From contig CAYFLK010000005.1 in the NCBI GenBank assembly GCA_964344035.1, positions 1 through 64,000 on the forward strand: a DNA stretch of 64,000 bases, read 5' to 3'. Under the pieces are notes generated by a model, which was not told the DNA's origin, searched no databases, and saw only the letters and a list, made by a program, of their open reading frames with translations. Shown one piece after another: positions 8,313 to 16,677 of this stretch. Each line of letters begins with the position of its first letter. Within the stretch, counting starts at the first letter, position 1. The translations under genes and the position numbers were made by a program. Source of the DNA: UBA1014 sp964344035 (lineage in GTDB: Bacteria; SAR324; NAC60-12).

Positions 8313-9782
8313 TCAGTTTTCCGCCTCAAATTCGATGTTTTCACCTTCGGAACGGTAGTCGTTGAGCTTGTTTCGCAGGGTGCGGATGCTGATGCCGAGG
8401 ATTTTTGCCGCCTTTGTGCGGTTGCCGCCGGTTTCTTTCAAAGTTTCAAAAATCAGTTTTTTCTCGGCTTCTTTCATTGACATGCCGACCTCAATACCCA
8501 GGTCGGACACTGCATGGGAAGTTCCGTTTCCGCCGATTTGAGCGCCGGATGACGAAGCAGATGCTTTGGCCAGGTCTTCGTTGATGCTCCTTTTTCCTGT
8601 TTGCGAGTGCATCAACAGGTTGTGGGGTTTGATCTCCGTACCGTCACAAAGCAGTAGTGCGCGTTCCACAACGTTTTCCAGTTCCCTCACGTTACCACGC
8701 CAGCGATAATCCCCGAGCACATCCATTGTTTCCGGGGTTATCGCGGGTTTCTCACGACCGTTCAAGCGGGAATGTTTAACCATGAAGTGTTCCACCAGAA
8801 CCGGCAGATCATCCATCCGGTCGCGCAACGCCGGCAGTGACAGGGGGATCACGTTCAGGCGGAAATAAAGGTCTTCACGAAACTTACCGGATTCAACCAG
8901 TTCCAGCATGCCGCGGTTGGTGGTGGCCACAACACGCACATCAATCTGCACGGGTTCCTTGCCTCCGACTTTATCAATTTCATACTCCTGCAGCACACGC
9001 AGCAATTTGGCCTGAAGCGGCAAAGCCATTTCACTGATTTCATCAAGCAGGATGGTGCCGGTATGGGCCTGTTCAAACTTGCCGCGGTGATCCTGGTTGG
9101 CCCCGGTAAAAGCGCCTTTTTTGTATCCAAACAACTCGCTTTCCAGTAATGTGTCCGGCAGCGCCGCGCAATTCACGGCAACAAAGGGTTTTCCCTTGCG
9201 GTCTGAATGATCATGGATGAAATGGGCCAGCAATTCCTTCCCCGTCCCGCTTTCACTCTGGATCAACACCGTTGCCTTACTCTTTGCCACGTTCCCGGAG
9301 ACATCGAGCAGCGACAACATTTCCCTGTTTTGGGTCACAATCTCTCTGCTGCTCGGCGCAGCTTTTCCCTTCTTTTGCAGATTTTCGTCTATCGGGACCA
9401 TCGAACCGGTGTGACCTTTGAAAGCCAGCGCCCGCTCAACGAGGAACAGGAACGAGTCAAAATCGATGGGTTTTTTGATGTAATCAAAGGCGCCATGTTT
9501 CATCGCTTCAACCGCTGTTTCCACTGTCGCGTACGCCGTGGCCATGATTACCGGTTTGCTGGAATCCAGCCGCTTGATGTCTTTCAACAGTTCCAGCCCG
9601 CTCCGCTTAGGCATCGTCATGTCGGTGATCACCAGCGAATATTCATTGTCCTTGAATTTTTTCAGTGCATCGATTGCATTGTGCGAAAGTTCGACAGGAT
9701 ATCCGCAGTGTTTCAGCGTCTCCGACATTGCAATGCGCATTTCGACTTCGTCATCTACAATCAGTATCGGGTGGTCGATCAT
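8313..9782 (-). CDS. NtrC-family sigma-54-dependent response regulator
   Basis: A transcription activator with three domains. A receiver domain has the phosphoacceptor Asp54 in ITDMTMPKRSG and the acidic pocket IVDDE. A sigma-54 AAA+ domain carries Walker A SESGTGKE, the sigma-54-contacting loop GAFTGA near residue 223, and LLDEISEM. A C-terminal Fis-type helix-turn-helix (NRTKAAKILGISIRTLRNK) follows. I place the start at ATG 9782 because an AAGGA lies about seven bases upstream; a TTG codon 15 bases earlier is in frame. No sensor kinase gene is adjacent, so the partner is elsewhere. The architecture resembles FlrC/FleR/AtoC; the targets cannot be told from this sequence. Confidence 0.92.
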   Translation of the reverse strand: MIDHPILIVDDEVEMRIAMSETLKHCGYPVELSHNAIDALKKFKDNEYSLVITDMTMPKRSGLELLKDIKRLDSSKPVIMATAYATVETAVEAMKHGAFDYIKKPIDFDSFLFLVERALAFKGHTGSMVPIDENLQKKGKAAPSSREIVTQNREMLSLLDVSGNVAKSKATVLIQSESGTGKELLAHFIHDHSDRKGKPFVAVNCAALPDTLLESELFGYKKGAFTGANQDHRGKFEQAHTGTILLDEISEMALPLQAKLLRVLQEYEIDKVGGKEPVQIDVRVVATTNRGMLELVESGKFREDLYFRLNVIPLSLPALRDRMDDLPVLVEHFMVKHSRLNGREKPAITPETMDVLGDYRWRGNVRELENVVERALLLCDGTEIKPHNLLMHSQTGKRSINEDLAKASASSSGAQIGGNGTSHAVSDLGIEVGMSMKEAEKKLIFETLKETGGNRTKAAKILGISIRTLRNKLNDYRSEGENIEFEAEN

Positions 9783-10199
9783 ATCTGCATCCTTCAATGA
9801 AATTTGCGCCTGGTACTTGTGATTTGATTTCCGCTTCTATGTCTTTGCCATGTCCGGAAGCTTCCAGTTTTGCGGGTGCGAAACCGACTCCGTTCAGTGT
9901 AAACAGTTCCCAGGCCGTGACTCCGATGTCCGGTTTTTGTTGGTACTCTATCAAGTGCTTGAAAAATCACAATGAAAACCGTGACTGATTGATCAGCCAG
10001 TGCATGTTTTATCAAAAAAAAGCCGGAAATTACCGGATAATAACCCTCAATACTGAAATGGGGGTGAAACAGGGCAGGCCGGCAAATAAAAAGTCGTTTT
10101 TTATTTTTGGGAAAGGTTGGCAAATTTGCATTGCAGAGGGTAGCATTATCAATTTCACAATTAGCTTTAAGCATTCCGATTGATCCAGCCACGCAATCC
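9783..10199. other. Divergent intergenic region
   Basis: About 400 bp between the divergent response regulator and flippase genes. It presumably holds both promoters. I found no convincing coding frame, no hairpin terminator and no properly spaced sigma-54 promoter. Confidence 0.5.
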
Positions 10200-11414
10200 A
10201 TGCTGTCATTCCGGCAAAACCTCACATTGGGATTCTTCGGACATGTCTTCGCAAAAAGCAGTATCTTCCTCTACCATTTCTCGTTGCCCCATCTGCTTGG
10301 GCGCGAGGGTTATGGTTTGTTTGCCTACCTGTTTGCCCTCGGTGCAATGTTGCTGCAGCCGTTGCTTGAACTCGGACTTGCCCAGCTTGTGCCGAAATGG
10401 ATTGGGCGTAATCATCCGGAAGTCATTTCACAGGCATTTCGCTATCAATCCACGGCAACACTGATTTGGGTCCCTGTTTTTGTCGCGGTTTCAGTATTTA
10501 TCGGCAAAGATTGGTGGCTGACCGCTTTTCTCGCATTACACTTCGTGAGCAACAGCATCCAGCAGGTAAGCTTCGGGGTATTCAGGGGCAGAGAGGATCT
10601 CCGTGTGGAATCACTGCTGCTGCCCGCACAGAACCTGCTTGCGCTGCTTTGGATTGCAGCGGCGCTTGTGCAAGGCTGGAACGATCCATGGGTAGGCGCT
10701 GCCGGACTGGCGGTATCAAGATTAGCCGGGACTTTGGTGCTGCTGCCAAATCTACATAAACTGCCCTTTAAAGACTCCCCCGAACCTCCGGTCAGATTCG
10801 GGAAACTGCTGAAAGAAGCTGTCTCCCTTGGAGCGGTGCTAGTACTCATCCAGCTCTATTTCCGCGTTGACACCGCAATGCTGGGCTGGATGCGCGGTGA
10901 AGCTGAAGTCGCACTTTATTCCGCGGCTTACATCATCCTCGAAGGAACCTTTTTCATCCCCGCCCTAGTCACTGCGTCCCTGATAGGTTCCATGTCGCGT
11001 TTCAAGGAATTTCACAACTCTTTTCGAAAAGGATTGAAGGTCCTCAGTGCGTCCGGCGTGGGAATCGGCATTACTGTCGCCTTGCTTGCCCCATGGGGAT
11101 TCGACACCTTTTATCCTGACGATTTCCGGGAATCAGGATTTCTGCTGCGCTGGCTTGCGCCGGTAATTCCGTTTGTCTTCTGGGGCTACCTCACCACACA
11201 GGCACTGGTGGCACTGGACCGCAATCGCAGCTTTCTGGGAATCACGATGACGGGACTGTTGCTAAATGTGCTGCTGAACTGGTGGTTGATTCCGCTCTCC
11301 GGAGCAAAAGGAGCGGCATGGGCCACACTGCTGACAGAAGCGTTGATTCCCCTGCTTTGTATGCTGGTAATCCGGAGCATAAAAAACCCCAATAGAACCC
11401 CTTCTGCTTACTGA
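10200..11414 (+). CDS. Polysaccharide/O-antigen flippase (Wzx-like, MATE/MOP superfamily)
   Basis: A polytopic inner-membrane protein of about 404 residues with roughly twelve hydrophobic segments. It begins with the typical FRQNLTLGFFGHVFAKSSIFLYHF. A glycine-rich region (GREGYGLFAYLFALGAMLLQ) also matches Wzx/RfbX-type lipid-linked oligosaccharide translocases. Family members move undecaprenyl-linked sugar units to the periplasmic face. I choose ATG 10200, because the longer frame opened at 10107 would add a non-membrane leader unlike the family. It opens the surface-polysaccharide locus, and its last few bases overlap the end of the convergent glycosyltransferase gene. Confidence 0.83.
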   Translation: MLSFRQNLTLGFFGHVFAKSSIFLYHFSLPHLLGREGYGLFAYLFALGAMLLQPLLELGLAQLVPKWIGRNHPEVISQAFRYQSTATLIWVPVFVAVSVFIGKDWWLTAFLALHFVSNSIQQVSFGVFRGREDLRVESLLLPAQNLLALLWIAAALVQGWNDPWVGAAGLAVSRLAGTLVLLPNLHKLPFKDSPEPPVRFGKLLKEAVSLGAVLVLIQLYFRVDTAMLGWMRGEAEVALYSAAYIILEGTFFIPALVTASLIGSMSRFKEFHNSFRKGLKVLSASGVGIGITVALLAPWGFDTFYPDDFRESGFLLRWLAPVIPFVFWGYLTTQALVALDRNRSFLGITMTGLLLNVLLNWWLIPLSGAKGAAWATLLTEALIPLLCMLVIRSIKNPNRTPSAY

Positions 11415-12580
11415 CGACTGTGCAGGATTTCCCCAAACAGATCAAGGTGGGCATGAGCGCTGTGTTTCCAGGTGAAAGCTGCCGCGTGCTTTAACCCCTG
11501 CTCCCGTAAGCTCTGCCTGCGTGTCGGCTCCTGAAGTAATTCCTGGACCCTTGCCTCCAATTCATCCGGGCAATCCGGATCAAAATAGCAGGCTGCGTCA
11601 CCTCCTGCTTCAGGCAGGCTGGCAGCATTTGAACTTATCACCGGCGTCCCGCAAGCCATGGCCTCCAGCAACGGCAATCCAAAGCCTTCGTACAGGCTGG
11701 GAAAAACCAGCGCTAACGCATCTGCATAAAGTCCCCGAAGATCATTGTCTGAGACATAACCCAGCCAGCGGATTCTATGAGTGATTCCGCAATCAACCGC
11801 GATTCCTTCAATTCGTCTCCGTTCACCTTCTTGGATGCGTCCACAGATAACCAGTTCCGGAGGGTTTTTCATTTTCGCCAACGCACGAATAACCACGTCA
11901 GGATTCTTGTATTGCCGTCCTTCCCCGACCAGCAATAAAAAAGAATGTAATCCGAATTTGTTTATAGCCAATCCCTGTTCCAGTGGGTGAAAGCGTTCGT
12001 GGTTAACTCCGGGATAAATGACCTTCAGCAGTTGCATAGGCAATTCCGGATCCAAACGCAGCAGCTCCTCCCGGGTGAATTCTGAAATGCAAACCGTTAC
12101 AGCCGAATGCCGGATCAGCCTTGGCAGCACATGACGGTAGTACTGCGCCCAGCGAGGCATGTAATACCGATCATATATCGGCAAAGCATCATGCACCGTG
12201 ATGACCTGCGGCATCCATGGGAACAACAGACCTTCCGCGATTGGAGAAAAATGAAGTTGTCTCCGATCTTTGACCAGCCTCGCCCTGAGCCCCAGCTGTT
12301 GCCACAACATGCGTTTGGAATTCGAGATTGTTTTCGTTGGTTGTCGAAATGGAGGCCCCGCCCGTACTGTTTGTTTGGGGTACTCTTCCAGAAATTCATC
12401 CAGTTGAGTGTAAACCACGGCATCTGGAAGCAAAACTAACAGTTGTGAGATTAGTTCAAAGCTATAACGGCTGAGACCGGTGGGATTATTATGCAGCAGG
12501 CTACCGTTGATCCCGAAACGCAGATTTCTTCGTTTTACGGGGTCATTCCTCTTTTCTTGTTCTGATGTCATTGTAACCAT
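11408..12580 (-). CDS. Glycosyltransferase family 4 (GT-B fold)
   Basis: A 390-residue cytoplasmic GT-B glycosyltransferase. The C-terminal donor domain shows the family marks LLVGEGRQYKNPDVVIRAL, RIRWLGYVSDNDLRGLYADA and the E-x7-E motif in SLYEGFGLPLLEAMACGTPVI. The N-terminal acceptor domain includes SPIAEGLLFPW and TVHDALPI. This pattern fits mannosyl- or related transferases of lipopolysaccharide and exopolysaccharide assembly. The exact donor cannot be read from sequence. It lies in the polysaccharide locus, tail to tail with the flippase gene. Confidence 0.88.
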   Translation of the reverse strand: MVTMTSEQEKRNDPVKRRNLRFGINGSLLHNNPTGLSRYSFELISQLLVLLPDAVVYTQLDEFLEEYPKQTVRAGPPFRQPTKTISNSKRMLWQQLGLRARLVKDRRQLHFSPIAEGLLFPWMPQVITVHDALPIYDRYYMPRWAQYYRHVLPRLIRHSAVTVCISEFTREELLRLDPELPMQLLKVIYPGVNHERFHPLEQGLAINKFGLHSFLLLVGEGRQYKNPDVVIRALAKMKNPPELVICGRIQEGERRRIEGIAVDCGITHRIRWLGYVSDNDLRGLYADALALVFPSLYEGFGLPLLEAMACGTPVISSNAASLPEAGGDAACYFDPDCPDELEARVQELLQEPTRRQSLREQGLKHAAAFTWKHSAHAHLDLFGEILHSRQ

Positions 12581-12834
12581 CAGGAAAGACTATTTCGGAA
12601 GCAAGGATTTAAATAATAAAAACAACTTCAAATTTCATGTGTCGGAGGTGGTTTGCATATAAGACATTGTGACTGAGCGTGCATTTATTGGATAGAATAT
12701 AAACTTATTTCCAGCGGTTTACATCGGTTAGTTTTGTGAGTAATAAGTGATCAAGAATAAAAGAAATGCCTGCCAAAAAAAGCTGAGCTAGTACAGGATT
12801 ACATTTTACTGAAACAACTTAATGCATGGCAGAC

Positions 12835-14724
12835 TCAACCTGCGCGCACACCCATTGGTTTGGGCAATGATTTTGAGTGAATTGCCCTATTGGGATCGAA
12901 GCGTGATTCATTGCGGAAACTCCATTTTCCATGAAACAGGGAAAAACCGAGCACCCAGGGAATCATGTGCAGAACACCAGCAAACAAAAACAGATTCTTC
13001 CGCGGCCGTAGATTTCGTGAAACAAAACGCATATAAGGCAGACTTGCCGCCATTGCGCTCAATACGTAGAACAAGACACTTGCGCCTTTCATACCTGCCG
13101 GGGCTTGGGACAGCCAAACAGCTAGAATGAGCAATTGCCCAGCACCAAAGGCCAGCATGAGCTTCTTGCGCAGATGGGGCACGTTTATACCTAGAAAATT
13201 AAATGCGTCCAGACTCTTGTACTGCTCAGGAAATCGCCTATGCAACAATGCATCGAAAAAGTAGCGCCGAGCCAGTTTGAGCGGGTTCCAGATGTTCGCC
13301 GGCAGTGGCGGGTGAAACACCTTCAGCGCGGGGTCGAAGTATATTCTTTTGCCTTCTTGCTGAATACTGAACGCAAGATCGGAATCCTCCCTGAACGCCC
13401 CTTTGTATCCCGGGTGAAAGCGCACCACCTCCCGGGGCAGCACCAGGTTGCAGGTAACATATCGTCCACCGCTCAGGTTTTCCGTTTGGTGGGTGAACAT
13501 GGACGCAAGTTCAGGATGGGAGACTTCCACCCTTCCCTCGAAGGCGCCCGCATCCGGATGCTCCTCAATCAGTTCCAGCGCACGGGATACCCATTCAGGA
13601 GTGGCAGTCACGTCGGCATCAAGCAGACCAATCCAATCCGCGCGGGCTTCCTGTGCACCCAGGTTACGCGCAATTCCCGGTCCGCCATTCGGAATTGTAA
13701 GCCAGTGAAACTGCAGCATTGTTTCAGTGGAAAATTGTTTCAACCAGTCTGAAGTACCGTCTGTTGAACCGTCATCCACCACTATCACTTCGAACCGCTT
13801 GCAGTCGGTTTGTTGCGATTCCAGTGACGCAAGTGTTTTCGGCAGCAGATGCAGGCTGTTGTAGGTTGGAATGACCACCGAAAGTTCCGGACCTTTACGG
13901 AATGCACCCCGGGGTTTTTTAGCAGGTTTGCAAGCCCAGACCTCTCCAGCCAGCTTCCGGACAATTTCTTCCCAAGATAGCTTCTGTCCGTTCTCATCCT
14001 GCCCTGTGGGATGATGCTCTGAGTTTAATATCCCGGAAGGAAACTGGTTCCCCGTATTCTTTTCACATGCATCTTTGTTAATGTCGTGTAAATCCAGGTG
14101 CAGGTTGGTTAGACCTTGAAACCTTTTTTTGATGTTTGAATTCGCCACACTGACATAATCAAAACTCTCCAGGACCTGGGATTCCAGTTTTTGAATTTCC
14201 GGATGCTTCCGCTGCAGGCTGTGTGAATCGGAAACCCGGTAAACCATGCGCGCATGCGGGTTTAATTTCTGAATATGTTCGAACAGAAACAAACCATCCC
14301 CTCTTTCAAAGACAAACAGGTCGGTGTCCTTAAGCAAGAATTCCAGACCCACGAAGGAGAACCTGGGATAGAGTTTGATTACAGGAGCAATCAGGCAGTT
14401 TGCCACATGGATGGGTAGCCCCATGGAATGCCAGGGTGTAAAGTGCAAATACGAGTATAGACCATTCTCTTCTTCCAGTAGCACGTTGCGCATTTTTACT
14501 GTATAGCAGCGTAGCCGCACATCCCTTTGCAAAGAAGAAATAAGACTGATCCCCACTGTGAGAAACAACACCCGCCATCCATGATTATGAAATCCTTCCG
14601 CCAGATTATGAATACCATCTTGGCAATCAGACTTCCAAACAAGATCGGTAATCAGCGTTACTGTTTTCATGCACTTTTGTAAACATACCTTTTGAATATC
14701 CAGAACATGCGATTTTTCAATCAC
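12835..14724 (-). CDS. Chimeric glycosyltransferase: GumK-like N-domain fused to GT2 with membrane tail
   Basis: A 629-residue protein with two unlike halves. Residues about 19-205 match the N-terminal domain of GumK-type (GT70) glucuronosyltransferases: YLHFTPWHSMGLP, DLFVFERGDGLFLFEH, ARMVYRVSDS and FDYVSVANS. The GumK donor-binding C-domain is missing, and a polar linker (about 205-278) follows. Residues about 279-500 form a GT2 domain with VVIPTYNS, VVDDGSTDGT and the metal-binding LLDADVT. Two or three hydrophobic helices lie near 525-600. The GTG start at 14724 has AGGTG eight bases upstream; an ATG at residue 19 lacks a good site. It is probably an inner-membrane-associated transferase of the polysaccharide locus. 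Confidence 0.8.
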   Translation of the reverse strand: MIEKSHVLDIQKVCLQKCMKTVTLITDLVWKSDCQDGIHNLAEGFHNHGWRVLFLTVGISLISSLQRDVRLRCYTVKMRNVLLEEENGLYSYLHFTPWHSMGLPIHVANCLIAPVIKLYPRFSFVGLEFLLKDTDLFVFERGDGLFLFEHIQKLNPHARMVYRVSDSHSLQRKHPEIQKLESQVLESFDYVSVANSNIKKRFQGLTNLHLDLHDINKDACEKNTGNQFPSGILNSEHHPTGQDENGQKLSWEEIVRKLAGEVWACKPAKKPRGAFRKGPELSVVIPTYNSLHLLPKTLASLESQQTDCKRFEVIVVDDGSTDGTSDWLKQFSTETMLQFHWLTIPNGGPGIARNLGAQEARADWIGLLDADVTATPEWVSRALELIEEHPDAGAFEGRVEVSHPELASMFTHQTENLSGGRYVTCNLVLPREVVRFHPGYKGAFREDSDLAFSIQQEGKRIYFDPALKVFHPPLPANIWNPLKLARRYFFDALLHRRFPEQYKSLDAFNFLGINVPHLRKKLMLAFGAGQLLILAVWLSQAPAGMKGASVLFYVLSAMAASLPYMRFVSRNLRPRKNLFLFAGVLHMIPWVLGFSLFHGKWSFRNESRFDPNRAIHSKSLPKPMGVRAG

Positions 14725-14779
14725 TTATAAAGCACCTTAATACATCGCATTCCAATGCAAATATTATAACATGAGAATG

Positions 14780-16072
14780 TCATAATGATTCCCGTTTTAT
14801 AAGTTGAATCTGGGCACAAAACAGGAACAAGTAGAATACGCAAAAAATAGTGGTTGAGTGATGACTAAATATTCCCTGTGTCTGACCAAAAATAAAATAA
14901 CTTACAAGTAACAATAATCCACTAGAAGAATAAATCCTTACCAACTCATTCTTGTGGCCAATATTTTTCCAGAATATTCTAAGGACAAAACCAAACAGCA
15001 AAAATAAAGTCAAAAGCCCTTGCACTCCATTCTCTACTAACAAATTTATCCACTCATTATGCGCATGTCCAAAGTCAATAATAATCTGATTATAATAGTC
15101 CCCCCAACCAAAATAATCTTCTTCTAGTATTATATTCTTTATTTCTCTAAAATTGTCTGTCCCCACTCCAAACGGATAACGTTGAAAGCCTTCCAGCGCC
15201 AATGCCCATAATCTCAACCTTATACCAAATGAACTTGTAAAATCATCTTCTGTCAATTGGATCATTTCATTTGTGCTTCTATCCTGCATATTTTCATATT
15301 GCGAAGTTCTTAGGGTAGCAAAAGTAATTAATAAAACAACCATTGACCATACTGCAGCTAGTTTTATTGTTGATAACTTCGTCTCATGATTTCTATTTTT
15401 ATAAAGATAGAGGGGGCAAATGATGATAAGCAACACATAAGCAATCCATGCCCCTCGGGATGCAGCCAGCAGAGAACCGTAAAATGCAGCTATACTTGCT
15501 GAAAACAGCAGCATACCTATTCTTTTGCTTCCATTGTTCCATGCATAAAGCATCAACATTGTAGTAATAAGCACAACCGCAGTCATTATTTCACCAAATG
15601 GAATAGCGTTATTCATTATACCATAAGCTCGATCGGCATTTAATACATAGATTTGATGAACAGAAACTCCTACTACAGGAAATACTCCAACGCTTATTCC
15701 TACCGCCAAATAACGCCAATCCAGAAGAAAACGTCTTAACAAGAAGAATACCGGCAAAAGCAATAACCAGCGAGAAGGGCGATCCAGTGCTTTGCCTTGC
15801 TCTTTTAAGCCTTCATATTCCAACCCATCAGGTTGTACAAGAACACCAAACAGATTCCATCCCCAAAAAATGAGTACTAATAATACGAATGTCTTTTCTT
15901 CATTATTTAAACTATGTTTTGTATTATTGTAGCTATTAGTTACAACCACATACAGCATGGTAAAAAAAAATAAAACACTGACTTGACCGCCGTGTCCAGA
16001 AACAGACAAAACAGTTACACCGAAGGAAAATACGCACAAGTTGATCCATTTATCCAGCAATGTACTATGCAT
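14780..16072 (-). CDS. O-antigen ligase / Wzy-type polymerase (Wzy_C family)
   Basis: A polytopic membrane protein of 430 residues with about eleven hydrophobic segments. The large periplasmic loop near residues 285-345 contains the family hallmark: a GVGTDNFREI region and then HAHNEWINLLVENGVQGLL. Wzy_C proteins either ligate O-antigen to lipid A-core or polymerise repeat units; sequence alone does not separate the two. The gene is clearly more AT-rich than its neighbours, a common sign of transfer in O-antigen loci. It precedes the chimeric glycosyltransferase on the same strand by about 55 bp. Confidence 0.85.
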   Translation of the reverse strand: MHSTLLDKWINLCVFSFGVTVLSVSGHGGQVSVLFFFTMLYVVVTNSYNNTKHSLNNEEKTFVLLVLIFWGWNLFGVLVQPDGLEYEGLKEQGKALDRPSRWLLLLPVFFLLRRFLLDWRYLAVGISVGVFPVVGVSVHQIYVLNADRAYGIMNNAIPFGEIMTAVVLITTMLMLYAWNNGSKRIGMLLFSASIAAFYGSLLAASRGAWIAYVLLIIICPLYLYKNRNHETKLSTIKLAAVWSMVVLLITFATLRTSQYENMQDRSTNEMIQLTEDDFTSSFGIRLRLWALALEGFQRYPFGVGTDNFREIKNIILEEDYFGWGDYYNQIIIDFGHAHNEWINLLVENGVQGLLTLFLLFGFVLRIFWKNIGHKNELVRIYSSSGLLLLVSYFIFGQTQGIFSHHSTTIFCVFYLFLFCAQIQLIKRESL

Positions 16073-16677
16073 GAATAGGCTTCTTCTTGTCAGTCGATAG
16101 CATTTGCAAGGCTATGCAAAATAGTTGTCTCTGTTTTCAGCCCCAGAAATCATTGATAATATTGAGATATGCCCTCCCCCTTTGAAAATGGGGATCGAGA
16201 GGTATTCGCCCTGTGTGCTTTTAATCCCACCTGCCCCCCTTTTTCCAAAGGGGGGATCTTATCCGGACCTCTGTGTTTTCAAACATTTACCCTTAGCAGT
16301 AACATTTATCCATAACATAACCATTTGCATTAGCACAATTGCCCATAATCATAACAACCATTGACTTGCATAAATTCAACTATGTTTTATTGCTTTATTA
16401 AGTTATTATCGGAGTGGGTTCTTTGCCAAGGCCAATGGCAGAAATGCAAAGAAATGGTTCGAAACTTGATAACTTTGGAGGGTTAATGAAATCGCCCGAA
16501 CATAAAATGTGAGTGGCGCCCTCTATATATGGAATACCTGAGAGTCTAAAGCCTATCCATTCACAAAAAGTAAACACAGGCGACTTTAGGTGCAGTCAAT
16601 CTTTTTCATCGGAAATGCATGGCAATAAACTACTCCGACAGAACTATACTTTGTTGGCGCTCCCCCCCCGGATATCG
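16073..16677. other. Non-coding AT-rich region with C-rich palindromes
   Basis: Six hundred bases between the O-antigen ligase and GT39 genes. Short frames here have no recognisable product. The notable content is the C-rich palindromic element at about 16172-16262, annotated separately. Confidence 0.5.
16172..16262. repeat. C-rich palindromic repeat, copy A
   Basis: Contains CCCCCTTTGAAAATGGGGATC and then a perfect nine-base-pair hairpin at 16234-16255, CCCCCCTTT with AAAGGGGGG around the loop TTCC. Related degenerate elements occur near 37239 and 63209, all intergenic. The family looks like a REP-type or small non-autonomous element. Confidence 0.55.

Noticed and set aside
10117..10135. 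Sigma-54 promoter-like TTGGCA and TTGCA upstream of the flippase
   Set aside because: The distance between the GG and GC elements is 14 (or 9) instead of 12 bases, so the spacing is wrong.
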